Assembly: GCF_039641995.1 (NCBI RefSeq)
Contig: NZ_CP087714.1
Location: forward strand, 620,001 to 684,000
Source of the DNA: Geoglobus acetivorans
Lineage (GTDB): Archaea > Halobacteriota > Archaeoglobi > Archaeoglobales > Archaeoglobaceae
Reading direction: 5' to 3'
Length of the DNA stretch: 64,000 nt
Made by a program: the position numbers and the translations under genes. This document shows, one piece after another, positions 39,405-47,055 of this stretch. The notes beneath the pieces are model-generated. The model worked only from the letters and a program-made list of their open reading frames with translations. It made no database searches and was not told the DNA's origin. Every line of letters begins with the position of its first letter. Position 1 is the first letter of the stretch.

Positions 39405-39722
39405 ATGGAGTATGTGTATGCTGCGTTGTTGCTACATGCTGCTGGAAAGGAAATAACAGAGGAGAATGTAAAGGCTGTGCTTGAAGCTGCTGGAATCGAG
39501 GTCAACGAGGCGAGAGTTAAGGCACTGGTTGCGGCTCTCGAGGGTGTGGACATTGAGGAGGCTGTGAGCAAGGCCGCATTTGCCGCTCCTGCCGTCGCAG
39601 CCGCACCGGCTGCAGCTCCTGCCGAGGGAGCAGCAGAGGCAGAGGAGAAGAAGGAAGAGGAAGAAGAGGAAGAGGCCAAGGAAGAGGAAGCCCTCGAGGG
39701 ACTCGGGGCACTCTTTGGCTGA
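39405..39722 (+). CDS. rpl12: Ribosomal protein L12 (P1)
   Basis: The acidic stalk protein has 105 residues, with the dimerising helix domain [20 protein letters not shown], an Ala/Pro-rich hinge, an acidic stretch and the terminal [11 protein letters not shown] shared with L10. GTG at 39396 and ATG at 39399 are also in frame, but they lie within the GAGGTGAT ribosome binding site. The 39405 start gives the canonical [11 protein letters not shown]-rich sequence after the stop probably ends the transcript. Confidence 0.96.
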   Translation: MEYVYAALLLHAAGKEITEENVKAVLEAAGIEVNEARVKALVAALEGVDIEEAVSKAAFAAPAVAAAPAAAPAEGAAEAEEKKEEEEEEEAKEEEALEGLGALFG

Positions 39723-39726
39723 ACAA

Positions 39727-39744
39727 CAATTTTTTCTTCTTTTT
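39727..39744 (+). terminator. T-rich termination signal after rpl12
   Basis: CAATTTTTTCTTCTTTTT lies between the rpl12 stop and the next ATG. It fits an archaeal oligo-T terminator, and the next gene has no ribosome binding site in this stretch. Confidence 0.5.
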
Positions 39745-40338
39745 ATGAAAAAGGAGCTTGCCATAATTCTTGAGAAGCTTGATGTTTTCAGGAATCCGAA
39801 AATACAGCTTGAACAGTATCCAACGCCGTCTGGATTGGCAGCGGAGCTTGCAGTCAGGGCCAACCTGATCGATTCTCACGTGGGCAGGTTTATTGACCTC
39901 GGATGCGGGACGGGGATACTCTCTATTGCTTTTTCCCTTGTGGGCTTTGATGTTTTTGGCGTGGACAGGGATAGAGAAGCTCTGCTTATTGCAAGATCCA
40001 ACAGTGGAAAAGCTGGAGTCTCTGTTGATTTTGTTCAGCAGGACGTCAGGTTTCTTGAAGTCAAAGAACGGACGGGAGTGGTCATGAATCCCCCGTTTGG
40101 AATTCAGAGGAGAAACGCGGACAGAATTTTTCTTGAAAAAGCTTTTGAGATCGGGAATGTTGTGTACTCCGTGCATTCCGCTGGATCGGAAAAATTTGTG
40201 GAGAAAATTGCCGGAGATAATGGATTTAGCATCACTCATCTCTGGAGATACAGCATACCCCTTAAACGGCTTTACTGGTTTCATGAAAAACCATATAAAT
40301 TGATAAACGTAGAGGTATTCAGAATGGAGAGGATTTAG
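39745..40338 (+). CDS. METTL5-type adenine methyltransferase
   Basis: The 197 residues hold a class I SAM-binding motif (FIDLGCGTGILSIAFSLVG) and the N6-adenine catalytic motif NPPF (VVMNPPFGIQRRNADR near residue 113). YPTPSGLAAELAV upstream is a METTL5 trait. Eukaryotic METTL5 makes m6A in 18S rRNA; a small-subunit rRNA substrate is likely here but inferred. The frame is open back into rpl12, but the ATG at 39745 gives the family N-terminus. The next gene follows with no gap. Confidence 0.85.
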   Translation: MKKELAIILEKLDVFRNPKIQLEQYPTPSGLAAELAVRANLIDSHVGRFIDLGCGTGILSIAFSLVGFDVFGVDRDREALLIARSNSGKAGVSVDFVQQDVRFLEVKERTGVVMNPPFGIQRRNADRIFLEKAFEIGNVVYSVHSAGSEKFVEKIAGDNGFSITHLWRYSIPLKRLYWFHEKPYKLINVEVFRMERI

Positions 40339-40875
40339 ATGTTTGTGTTGCCAGGAGATTTCTTGGGATATGCGGAAGAGTATATGCCCGGAAAAGGTGT
40401 TTATGAGGAGGATGGAAAGCTTTTCGCGGCAACAGCCGGAAAAGTCAGAATAGAGGAGAAGACCATAAGTGTAGAAACTGTAAAGGAGATACCTGAGCTG
40501 GGAAAAGATGATGTTGTCATAGGCAGGGTTGTGGATACGAGGAACAGCTTTGCCATGGTGGAAATTGCAAGAAAAAGAGGGAGTGAGAGAGCTTTGAGGC
40601 ACTATGACAGGGCTTTGCTTCACATCTCCAACATGAGCAAGGATTACATGAAAAACGTCGATGATGCCGTCAAATACTGGGATATTGTGGTTGCAAGGGT
40701 GATAGACAACAGCCTGAGGCTTTCCATAAAGGAAAAAGACCTCGGAGTGGTGAGGGCAATCTGCAGTAAATGTGGTTCAAGACTTGATGTTAAGAAGGAT
40801 AAACTTAAATGTCCGGAATGTGGTAATGTCGAGAAAAGAAAAGTTTCAACAAATTATGGCAAAGGAGAGTGGTGA
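40339..40875 (+). CDS. csl4: Exosome RNA-binding subunit Csl4
   Basis: The 178-residue cap protein of the archaeal RNA exosome. It has an N-terminal domain starting FVLPGDFLGYAEEYMPGKGVYEEDG, an S1 domain (residues about 60-130, with VVIGRVVDTRNSFAMVEI) and a C-terminal zinc ribbon CSKCG ... CPECG. It recruits RNA to the Rrp41/Rrp42 ring, which is not encoded here. RpoL follows by three bases. Confidence 0.93.
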   Translation: MFVLPGDFLGYAEEYMPGKGVYEEDGKLFAATAGKVRIEEKTISVETVKEIPELGKDDVVIGRVVDTRNSFAMVEIARKRGSERALRHYDRALLHISNMSKDYMKNVDDAVKYWDIVVARVIDNSLRLSIKEKDLGVVRAICSKCGSRLDVKKDKLKCPECGNVEKRKVSTNYGKGEW

Positions 40876-40878
40876 CCA

Positions 40879-41139
40879 ATGGAAGTAAAGATCGTGGAAC
40901 TGGCTGAGAACTATGCGAGGTTGATGGTCAAGGGTGAAGATCACACATTTCTGAATCTGCTTCAGCATGAGCTTGTAAATGATGGTGGTGTCGTGCTTGC
41001 GAAATACAACATAACTCACCCTCTGAGGGATGAGGCTGAGCTGATGATTAGGACCTCAGGAAAGGACCCGCTCGAAGTTCTCAAGGAAGCGAATCAGAGG
41101 ATAATTTCGAAGATTGACGAGGTCTTATCTCAGCTTTAA
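40879..41139 (+). CDS. rpoL: DNA-directed RNA polymerase subunit L
   Basis: The 86-residue Rpb11-like assembly subunit has the conserved GEDHTFLNLLQHELVNDGGVVLAKYNITHPL. It dimerises with subunit D to start polymerase assembly. The csl4-rpoL order is common in Euryarchaeota. Its end overlaps the convergent methyltransferase gene by 15 bases. Confidence 0.95.
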   Translation: MEVKIVELAENYARLMVKGEDHTFLNLLQHELVNDGGVVLAKYNITHPLRDEAELMIRTSGKDPLEVLKEANQRIISKIDEVLSQL

Positions 41140-41706
41140 TTTTAGTGCATAGAGTTCCTCGAAAAATAGCTTCTTTCTTTTGATAATCTTCCATACGTAT
41201 TCTGATTTTTCGAGATATTTCTCCAGGGTGGCGTGTGTGTGGGATGAAGAGATGATTATTATCCTTCCGTTATCCAAGAGGTTATGTTTAATCTCTTCGA
41301 GGAATTTTTCAGTTATTTCTGTACCATTTTTTCCGCCGTCAATTGCTTTTTCAAGCCAATCTTCTTTTTTTTCCCACTCTTCAAGTTCTAAGTAAGGTGG
41401 GTTGAACAAGATGAGGGAAAATCTGGTCCTTATACCTCTGGCGAGGTAGGTCCTTATACATTCTATTCCCATTTTCTTCATGCATTTTACCGCATATGGG
41501 TTGATGTCTGTCGATAGCAGGTATCTGCATCTGTCTTTCAGGAAGTACGAGACATACCCGCTCCCCCCACCAACTTCAAGCACCACATCATCTTCGTTAA
41601 TCTCTACAAGCGCCGCCTCAAGAAGCAGATCGGAGTCCTCTGCCGGCTCATAAACGTTTTGACAGTTCTGCAAAAACTTCCGGTGGAATTCTTTCAGGCC
41701 TCTCAT
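41125..41706 (-). CDS. HemK2-family (release factor/protein glutamine) methyltransferase
   Basis: The 193-residue protein has NVYEPAEDSDLLLEAAL, the SAM motif VLEVGGGSGYVSYFL and the catalytic NPPY (LILFNPPYLELEEWEK near residue 98). This is the HemK2/Mtq2 group, which methylates the GGQ glutamine of release factor aRF1. Its start lies 59 bases inside ksgA; the ATG fits family length, so the overlap appears genuine. Confidence 0.85.
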   Translation of the reverse strand: MRGLKEFHRKFLQNCQNVYEPAEDSDLLLEAALVEINEDDVVLEVGGGSGYVSYFLKDRCRYLLSTDINPYAVKCMKKMGIECIRTYLARGIRTRFSLILFNPPYLELEEWEKKEDWLEKAIDGGKNGTEITEKFLEEIKHNLLDNGRIIIISSSHTHATLEKYLEKSEYVWKIIKRKKLFFEELYALKLKLR

Positions 41707-42379
41707 TTTTCAGGTCCTCCGGCACATCTATTCCGAGTTTTTCTGCAGTTTTCCCAAACTTCTTTCTTCTGCTGGAAAATGCCTCTCTGACAAGCTTCTC
41801 GAAACTTTCCATGTTTTTTACATTTATTTCCGGGATGGGCTTTATGATGACGATTGAAGAATCAACCTTCGGTTTGGGCCTGAAGGCTTCAGCCTTCACG
41901 TGTTCGAGGATTTTTATGGTGGCGTAGGCCCGGGCAACAACGCTAAGCCTTCCATACTTTTTCCCGCTTCTTGCAACGAGTCTTTCTGCAAATTCTTTCT
42001 GGTACATAACCACTGCAAGTTCGTATTTTCTTTTCAGCAGTCTGAATGTAAGCTCTGAGGAGATCTGGTATGGTATGTTGGATACGAATTTGTTAAATTC
42101 AGGCCATTCGACCTTGAGAGCATCCCCTTCAATCAGTACAAACTTTCCCTCGTTGATCTCCCCCAGAAATTTGTTTTCCAGGAGCTTGACAAACCTTTTG
42201 TCTTTTTCTATTCCGTATACCTTGCCAGCATGTTTGAGAAGCTGTTCTGTTAGAATACCTGTTCCGCAGCCAACTTCAAGAACAGTATCTGTTCGTTTGA
42301 GTTCTGCATATCTTATGATTCTCGAAACAACTCCTCTGTCTATCAGAATGTGCTGACCGAGCTTTTTGGAGAATTTCAT
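41648..42379 (-). CDS. ksgA: 16S rRNA dimethyladenosine transferase
   Basis: The 243-residue enzyme dimethylates two adjacent adenines near the 3' end of 16S rRNA. It has the opening KKLGQHILIDRGVVSRI, SAM motif VLEVGCGTGILTEQLL and the catalytic NIPY (KFVSNIPYQISSELTF near residue 98). It is preceded by the DUF655 gene by eight bases, the same order as in many archaea. Confidence 0.95.
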   Translation of the reverse strand: MKFSKKLGQHILIDRGVVSRIIRYAELKRTDTVLEVGCGTGILTEQLLKHAGKVYGIEKDKRFVKLLENKFLGEINEGKFVLIEGDALKVEWPEFNKFVSNIPYQISSELTFRLLKRKYELAVVMYQKEFAERLVARSGKKYGRLSVVARAYATIKILEHVKAEAFRPKPKVDSSIVIIKPIPEINVKNMESFEKLVREAFSSRRKKFGKTAEKLGIDVPEDLKNERPERIPPEVFAELSKRL

Positions 42380-42386
42380 AAAAAAA

Positions 42387-42953
42387 TTATGCTGTAAAAA
42401 GTCTGTATTTTATTCTGGGGTCTTTAAGCTCGTCTATTATTCTTGAAACGATGGTCTTTTCAGGATGTGCCAGCCCCTTCACCCTGCCGGCAAGGTCTTC
42501 GAAGCTTTTGAAAGGCTCTTTTTTTCTCTCCTCGAGTATGTTCCACATCAGCTTCTTCCCTATGCCCGGCAGAAGCTCAAGCTGGTGAAGTCTGGTTGTA
42601 ATCGGTCCGGCATTGTTGAAGAAATCCACAAACCTCTTTTCCTGCTCTTTGACAATTTTTTCCAGAACAAAAGGCAGTTCGGATTTGGCTGTTGGAGTGA
42701 GGTCTTCGTATCTGAGTCTTCTCTTTATTTTGTTCACAACATCTCTCCCCTCTTTTCCGATATACACCTTGTCTCCAATGAGCGGGTTTTTATCCCGTCT
42801 GATGCTAACTTCCAGAAGTGTGAAGTAATTTTCTCCTATCACCTGGGCCAGTGGCTCCCTTTTGTGGATGGGTGCCTTGCTGTCGGGATGGCCGTATGGC
42901 ATGAAGTCCAGCACATAGGCATAATCTTCTAATTTTTTTCTGTCTGCTGTCAT
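42387..42953 (-). CDS. DUF655 RNA-binding-like protein
   Basis: The 188-residue archaeal protein has DYAYVLDFMPYGHPD at its N-terminus, an OB-like middle part and a helix-hairpin-helix LELLPGIGKKLMWNILEERKK. The combination is DUF655, a family found next to rpoF and ksgA in archaea and presumed to bind nucleic acid. GGAGTGAT supports the ATG at 42953 over the upstream GTG. Confidence 0.87.
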   Translation of the reverse strand: MTADRKKLEDYAYVLDFMPYGHPDSKAPIHKREPLAQVIGENYFTLLEVSIRRDKNPLIGDKVYIGKEGRDVVNKIKRRLRYEDLTPTAKSELPFVLEKIVKEQEKRFVDFFNNAGPITTRLHQLELLPGIGKKLMWNILEERKKEPFKSFEDLAGRVKGLAHPEKTIVSRIIDELKDPRIKYRLFTA

Positions 42954-42997
42954 GGTAATCACTCCTTATTTTAAAAAGAGAAGTATATAATTTTTTC

Positions 42998-43348
42998 TCA
43001 ATGTTTATATTTGGCGACTATATCAAGAATCTCCTGAATCTGTTCGGGGGTCAGGGTTATTCTTTCCTTTGCGTAAATAACTCTAATTTCGTCGGGGATG
43101 TCTGGAAGAATATCCGCAATTTTTATTGCTATTTCGGTTGAAACATGTGGAAGTTTCTCAAGTTCTTCAACAAGTTTTCTTGAGGTTTCGGCATCAAGTT
43201 TTGTGACGGCATTCAGATAATTGAGGGTTTTTCTAGTCTCAAAGCTAAGCTCAGCAACTTCCTTTCTTTTTTCAACTATTTCCGAGAGCTTCTCCTTTGC
43301 TTCAGCTAAGGTGAGATATTGGAAATCAAGAACTTCTTTGAATGTCAT
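42998..43348 (-). CDS. rpoF: DNA-directed RNA polymerase subunit F (Rpb4)
   Basis: The 116-residue stalk subunit has YLTLAEAKEKLSEI near the N-terminus and the C-terminal HRDC-like helix bundle with KLDAETSRKLVEELEKLPHV. It pairs with RpoE to form the polymerase stalk. It starts one base after rpl21e. Confidence 0.93.
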   Translation of the reverse strand: MTFKEVLDFQYLTLAEAKEKLSEIVEKRKEVAELSFETRKTLNYLNAVTKLDAETSRKLVEELEKLPHVSTEIAIKIADILPDIPDEIRVIYAKERITLTPEQIQEILDIVAKYKH

Positions 43349-43349
43349 C

Positions 43350-43646
43350 TCAGGCCCCCTGAGGCTTCAGATGTTCAGGCCGTGCGAAGATTATCTTCTT
43401 CTTACCCCCGTCTGTTATTTCCACGAGGTAAGCTCTCCCCCTGATTCCAACTATCTTCCCGGTTCTTCCCTGAAATCTCGGATGGGGCATCCCTCTGTGT
43501 GATGCCGGTTCGATGTCGATATGAACGGTCTGACCGATTTCAAATGTCTGAATCACTTTTCTTATTTTAATGCCCCTTTCTCTCACTCTTTTTCTGAGCT
43601 TCCTACCCGACTTGAATCTGAACCCGTGTGATTTGCTATATCCCAT
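43350..43646 (-). CDS. rpl21e: Ribosomal protein L21e
   Basis: The 98-residue protein has the standard start MGYSKSHGFRFKSGRKLRKR and the core IDIEPASHRGMPHPRFQGRTG. It lies between pus10 and rpoF, a well-conserved archaeal order. GAGGGTGATTCG precedes the start. Confidence 0.96.
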   Translation of the reverse strand: MGYSKSHGFRFKSGRKLRKRVRERGIKIRKVIQTFEIGQTVHIDIEPASHRGMPHPRFQGRTGKIVGIRGRAYLVEITDGGKKKIIFARPEHLKPQGA

Positions 43647-43669
43647 GACGAATCACCCTCTCAGCCTGA

Positions 43670-44791
43670 CTATGCGGGATTGTATTTAAGATTTCCGTCC
43701 TCAAGCCCACCATTTATTGATAACACATCAAGTTTTTCAACCCTGCAATCCACGCCTAGGAGTTCGCTCAGGCTTGGTGTTGTCCTGCCTTCATCACCGC
43801 TTATAAGTTCCTTTATGTACAGTCCGCTTTCGGCATGAATTGTTACAACGGCCTTCCTTCCTTTTTTCAGAAGGAGTCTGATAGAGTACACCTTTCTTTT
43901 CCTGACCTTGTCTGCCCTTCTGTGTTCGACCCTTTGGGGAGTCCTCTGAGATATTTCATGCTCTTCCAGCTTTTTGAGTGCCTTTTCGAGCTTTTCAAAA
44001 TCCACATCTCCCTCCAGACTTATTATCGCTCTGTATGTTTTCGAGTAAGCTGCTTTTTTTATCTTCTCGACTGCTCTTCTCTCTGTGTAGAAAAAGAACT
44101 CCACCTCGATTTTTCCGCCGGCATTTTCATTGATCGCTGTTTCAAGCTCGTTTAGATCGACCTTCCTTTTTTTTGGGGACTCTATTTCAAGAATGAACGG
44201 TCTCCCCGTTCCGAGCATTCTGGCATCAACATCCTCTCTTCCTGATCCGTGGAGAAATGCATTTTTGCCTTTAAAAAGCTCGAGTGCAGGTTGAATTATC
44301 AGATCTTCAACGCTGAGATATTTCCTGCCGGTGTAATTGCACCTTTCACAGCCCTTACCCCCACAATCTCCGCACAGCCATCTTGTCTGGGAAAGGAATC
44401 TGACTCGTTTTTTGTATCTTCCGTAAATAAAAACTGGGGATATTTCTATGCTGTAGCTAAGGTTTTCGAGATTCACGATTACGTTTATGTCTCCACCAAT
44501 CTTTCTTTTTCTGCCAGAGATTTCGGAGAGCTTCCTTATGAATTCTGATCTGAAGTGTTCTTTCAGTGTGTCCTCCACTCCAAATTTTTCTCTGAGAAAA
44601 TCCTGCATAGCTTTTGAGCTTCCATAGAGCCTGATACCCGCATCAAACGTATCGAATTCGTATTCTTCAAGCTCATCGAGGATTTTTCTGGCTAAGCTTT
44701 CGATCTGATCAAATGCGTTGCAGCATACCGTGCATTTGCCCTCTCTGCCGAAACCAATCCTTTTTTTGCATTGATTACATACTTCTATCAT
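43670..44791 (-). CDS. pus10: tRNA pseudouridine synthase Pus10
   Basis: This enzyme makes pseudouridine at tRNA position 54 (and 55 in many archaea). The 373 residues start with a zinc-binding region (CNQCKKRIGFGREGKCTVCC) and a THUMP-like part. The catalytic aspartate is in SGREDVDARMLGTGRPF near residue 188. Its start overlaps the end of trmY by 17 bases; TrmY methylates the product of this enzyme. Confidence 0.95.
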   Translation of the reverse strand: MIEVCNQCKKRIGFGREGKCTVCCNAFDQIESLARKILDELEEYEFDTFDAGIRLYGSSKAMQDFLREKFGVEDTLKEHFRSEFIRKLSEISGRKRKIGGDINVIVNLENLSYSIEISPVFIYGRYKKRVRFLSQTRWLCGDCGGKGCERCNYTGRKYLSVEDLIIQPALELFKGKNAFLHGSGREDVDARMLGTGRPFILEIESPKKRKVDLNELETAINENAGGKIEVEFFFYTERRAVEKIKKAAYSKTYRAIISLEGDVDFEKLEKALKKLEEHEISQRTPQRVEHRRADKVRKRKVYSIRLLLKKGRKAVVTIHAESGLYIKELISGDEGRTTPSLSELLGVDCRVEKLDVLSINGGLEDGNLKYNPA

Positions 44792-45371
44792 GTTCTCTCC
44801 TGTCCAGAATGTAGTTAAGTACAGTTACACACTGATCGGCCTGATAGGCTGTTTCTCCAAGAGATATCACGTCTTCTGACATTGCCAGCACCGACTTTTC
44901 ATCTTCTTCCGAAACGCCGAGATGGTCTCCAATTACAAATACGGGTTTGCTTATCTCCACATTTCCAATGTCTTTACCGGTCTCTTTGAGATAGTAAATG
45001 TTTCTGGCTGATATCTCTTTCAGAACATCGTCAAGTTCCTTTGATGATATGAATATTCCGGGAGACACCCTTGTCCACTCTTTTCCGACGTCGCTTTTGA
45101 GAGCTTTGTTTATCATTCCCGCAATGTTTCGTTCGTCGGGAGCCAGATACCTTACCTGGGTACCCTCCACCCTGATGCTCTTCACAGGGTCCGGTGGGCC
45201 CTTTAAAATGACGTATGTGGTTACGTTTTTTCTGATACCGTGGGAAACAAATAAGGATTGTGAAATGAATCTGCACACTATGTCCATTCTTCCTGCCGAT
45301 CCGGGGAGGTCGTTGAGGTTGAATGGGGCAGTTACAGCCCTGTTGGCGATCAGAACAAAGACTCTGTCCAT
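44775..45371 (-). CDS. trmY: tRNA (pseudouridine-54 N1)-methyltransferase
   Basis: The 198-residue SPOUT enzyme converts pseudouridine-54 to N1-methylpseudouridine. It has the family start VFVLIANRAVTAPFNLNDLPG and the knot region FVIGDHLGVSEEDEK followed by ISLGETAYQADQCVTVLNYILD. A TTG at 45374 is in frame, but the ATG at 45371 shares one base with the upstream stop and is preferred. Confidence 0.94.
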   Translation of the reverse strand: MDRVFVLIANRAVTAPFNLNDLPGSAGRMDIVCRFISQSLFVSHGIRKNVTTYVILKGPPDPVKSIRVEGTQVRYLAPDERNIAGMINKALKSDVGKEWTRVSPGIFISSKELDDVLKEISARNIYYLKETGKDIGNVEISKPVFVIGDHLGVSEEDEKSVLAMSEDVISLGETAYQADQCVTVLNYILDRREHDRSM

Positions 45372-45592
45372 CAAAGTCTCTGTTCGACCTCCTTTTTTAA
45401 TCTTTTTCGGGGAAGCTCATCTTCGCATACCGGGATTACCGTAACGTAATCCTTGTAAAGACCCCTCATCCAGGTGCCTATGTAGTGTATGTCGTCAAAA
45501 CAAACAGGTTCCTTGCATATGCTGCATTTTCTCCAGGTTATGCCTTCATCACCCTCTTTCAGTTCCTTTCCGCACGTTTTGCACTTCAGCAT
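45371..45592 (-). CDS. Small zinc-ribbon protein, unknown function
   Basis: The 73-residue protein has CKTCGKEL and CSICKEPVC, enough to bind one or two zinc ions, then a basic C-terminus. GGTGATT before the ATG at 45592 argues against the open frame further upstream. It lies between the CBS protein and trmY and overlaps trmY by one base, so a link to tRNA modification is possible but unproven. Confidence 0.75.
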   Translation of the reverse strand: MLKCKTCGKELKEGDEGITWRKCSICKEPVCFDDIHYIGTWMRGLYKDYVTVIPVCEDELPRKRLKKEVEQRL

Positions 45593-45597
45593 CACAA

Positions 45598-45966
45598 TCA
45601 CCTGCCAGAAATTGCCCTCACAAGGTCGCTTGCAGTGAAAATTCCGACTATTTTCTCTCCTTCGGCAACAACAAGCCGTCTTATCTTCATATCAGCCATT
45701 ATTTTCGAAGCCTCGCGAATGGTATATTCCGGGCGTACTGTTATGAGGGGTGATGACACAAAATTTGACACAGGATTTTCGAGACCCTCGTTCAGAACGG
45801 CCTTGGAAAAGAAATCACGCTCCGTAAAAATCCCGTAGGGTTTGCCATTCTTTGTAACGATTACGCTACCTATCCTTTTCTCTCCCATGATTCTGGCTAC
45901 CTCATGCACCTTGGTTTTCTCGTCGACCATCACCACATTCTTCTGCATGAATTCTCCAATTTTCAT
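45598..45966 (-). CDS. CBS-domain pair protein
   Basis: The 122 residues are two CBS motifs: KVHEVARIMGEKRIGSVIVTKNGKPYGIFTERDFF, and TIREASKIMADMKIRRLVVAEGEKIVGIFTASDLV. Such pairs bind adenosine nucleotides and act as sensors. It heads the nine-gene minus-strand operon that ends with the HemK2-like gene at 41125. Confidence 0.88.
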   Translation of the reverse strand: MKIGEFMQKNVVMVDEKTKVHEVARIMGEKRIGSVIVTKNGKPYGIFTERDFFSKAVLNEGLENPVSNFVSSPLITVRPEYTIREASKIMADMKIRRLVVAEGEKIVGIFTASDLVRAISGR

Positions 45967-46017
45967 AATTGTTAATTGTTGTGAAAAAGATATATTTCTT
46001 CCTCTCCCATCTCATGT

Positions 46018-46872
46018 GTGAAGATCGTTCCGCTGGCATTTGATTCGATGGGTGTCAGAAGCATGGCGACTTTCGTGAAAACCAAGGACGTCTCCATAAC
46101 CATTGATCCTGGAGTTGCTCTGGGTCCAAGACGGTATGGTCTGCCCCCACATCCTTTAGAAATTCAGCAGATGGATTTGCTGTGGGAGACAGTAAAACGC
46201 TACGTGGAAAAATCTGAAATTGTTGCTGTAACTCACTACCATTACGACCATCACAACCCTAAGGAGCCGGAAATTCTGAAAACAAAGCGAATACTCCTGA
46301 AACATCCTGAGATGAATATAAATTTCAGCCAGAAGAGGAGAGCAAGGCACTTCCTGTCTCTTCTGGAGCGGGACAGTGTCGGCACCTCGGATGGGGCCAG
46401 ACTTGTGGAGGGAAATACGATCATTGAATTCTCAAACGCCGTGCCTCACGGAACTGACTCAAAGCTCGGTTACGTAACAATGGTTTTCGTAGATGATGGG
46501 TCAAAAACCTTTGTTCACACAAGCGATGTTGAGGGTGCAAGTCTTGAAGAGCAGATAAACTGGCTTCTGAAAAAAGATGCTGAGGTTGTTATAATGGATG
46601 GTCCCATGACCTATATGCTCGGCTACAGGTACTCACATGAAAGCCTGAACGGGAGCATTGAGAACCTGGAAAGGCTCATGCAGGGAAATCTGAAAGTACT
46701 TGTGATTGACCATCATCTTGCAAGAGACCTGAAATGGAGAGACAACGTGTCAGAGGTCTTTGATAAAGCCAGAGATTATGGGGTGAAGGTGCTGTCTGCC
46801 GCAGAGTTAGCAGGTTTGAGAGAGAACCTGCTTGAAGCAAGAAGAAGAGAACTTTATGAAATGGATATCTGA
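46018..46872 (+). CDS. UPF0282 metallo-beta-lactamase-fold protein
   Basis: The 284-residue protein has a HxHxDH-like zinc motif THYHYDHHNP near residue 77 and a conserved HTSDVEG. It belongs to an archaeal family without a known substrate. The GTG start is supported by a TATA box GATATATTT at 45989-45997, whose distance predicts a leaderless message. Confidence 0.85.
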   Translation: MKIVPLAFDSMGVRSMATFVKTKDVSITIDPGVALGPRRYGLPPHPLEIQQMDLLWETVKRYVEKSEIVAVTHYHYDHHNPKEPEILKTKRILLKHPEMNINFSQKRRARHFLSLLERDSVGTSDGARLVEGNTIIEFSNAVPHGTDSKLGYVTMVFVDDGSKTFVHTSDVEGASLEEQINWLLKKDAEVVIMDGPMTYMLGYRYSHESLNGSIENLERLMQGNLKVLVIDHHLARDLKWRDNVSEVFDKARDYGVKVLSAAELAGLRENLLEARRRELYEMDI

Positions 46873-46920
46873 GTAGAAAAAGAGATATATACCGAGCATG
46901 TCAGACAGCATACAGCGGAT

Positions 46921-46993
46921 GGCCCGGATAGGGTAGTGGTCATCCTCTGGGACTGTGGATCCCAGGAGCCGGGTTCGAATCCCGGTCCGGGCC
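46921..46993 (+). tRNA. tRNA-His (anticodon GTG)
   Basis: G46921 is the genome-encoded G-1, opposite C46993 as position 73. GCCCGGA (46922-46928) pairs with TCCGGGC (46986-46992). The loop CTGTGGA gives GTG. The T arm is CCGGG-TTCGAAT-CCCGG. The integrase gene of the accessory island begins 62 bases after its 3' end. Confidence 0.95.
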
Positions 46994-47055
46994 CTCAAAA
47001 ATTAGTTTCGGGGCAGGGATTAATTTTAATAGTTTCATTTTGTCTTTTTGGGTTC

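Noticed and set aside
39517-40623. Minus-strand frame of 368 codons across rpl12, METTL5 and csl4
   Set aside because: It spans three well-supported genes on the other strand and its composition is abnormal.
46936-47055. N-terminal extension of the integrase into tRNA-His
   Set aside because: The segment is translated tRNA and spacer; the ATG at 47056 gives a normal integrase N-terminus.
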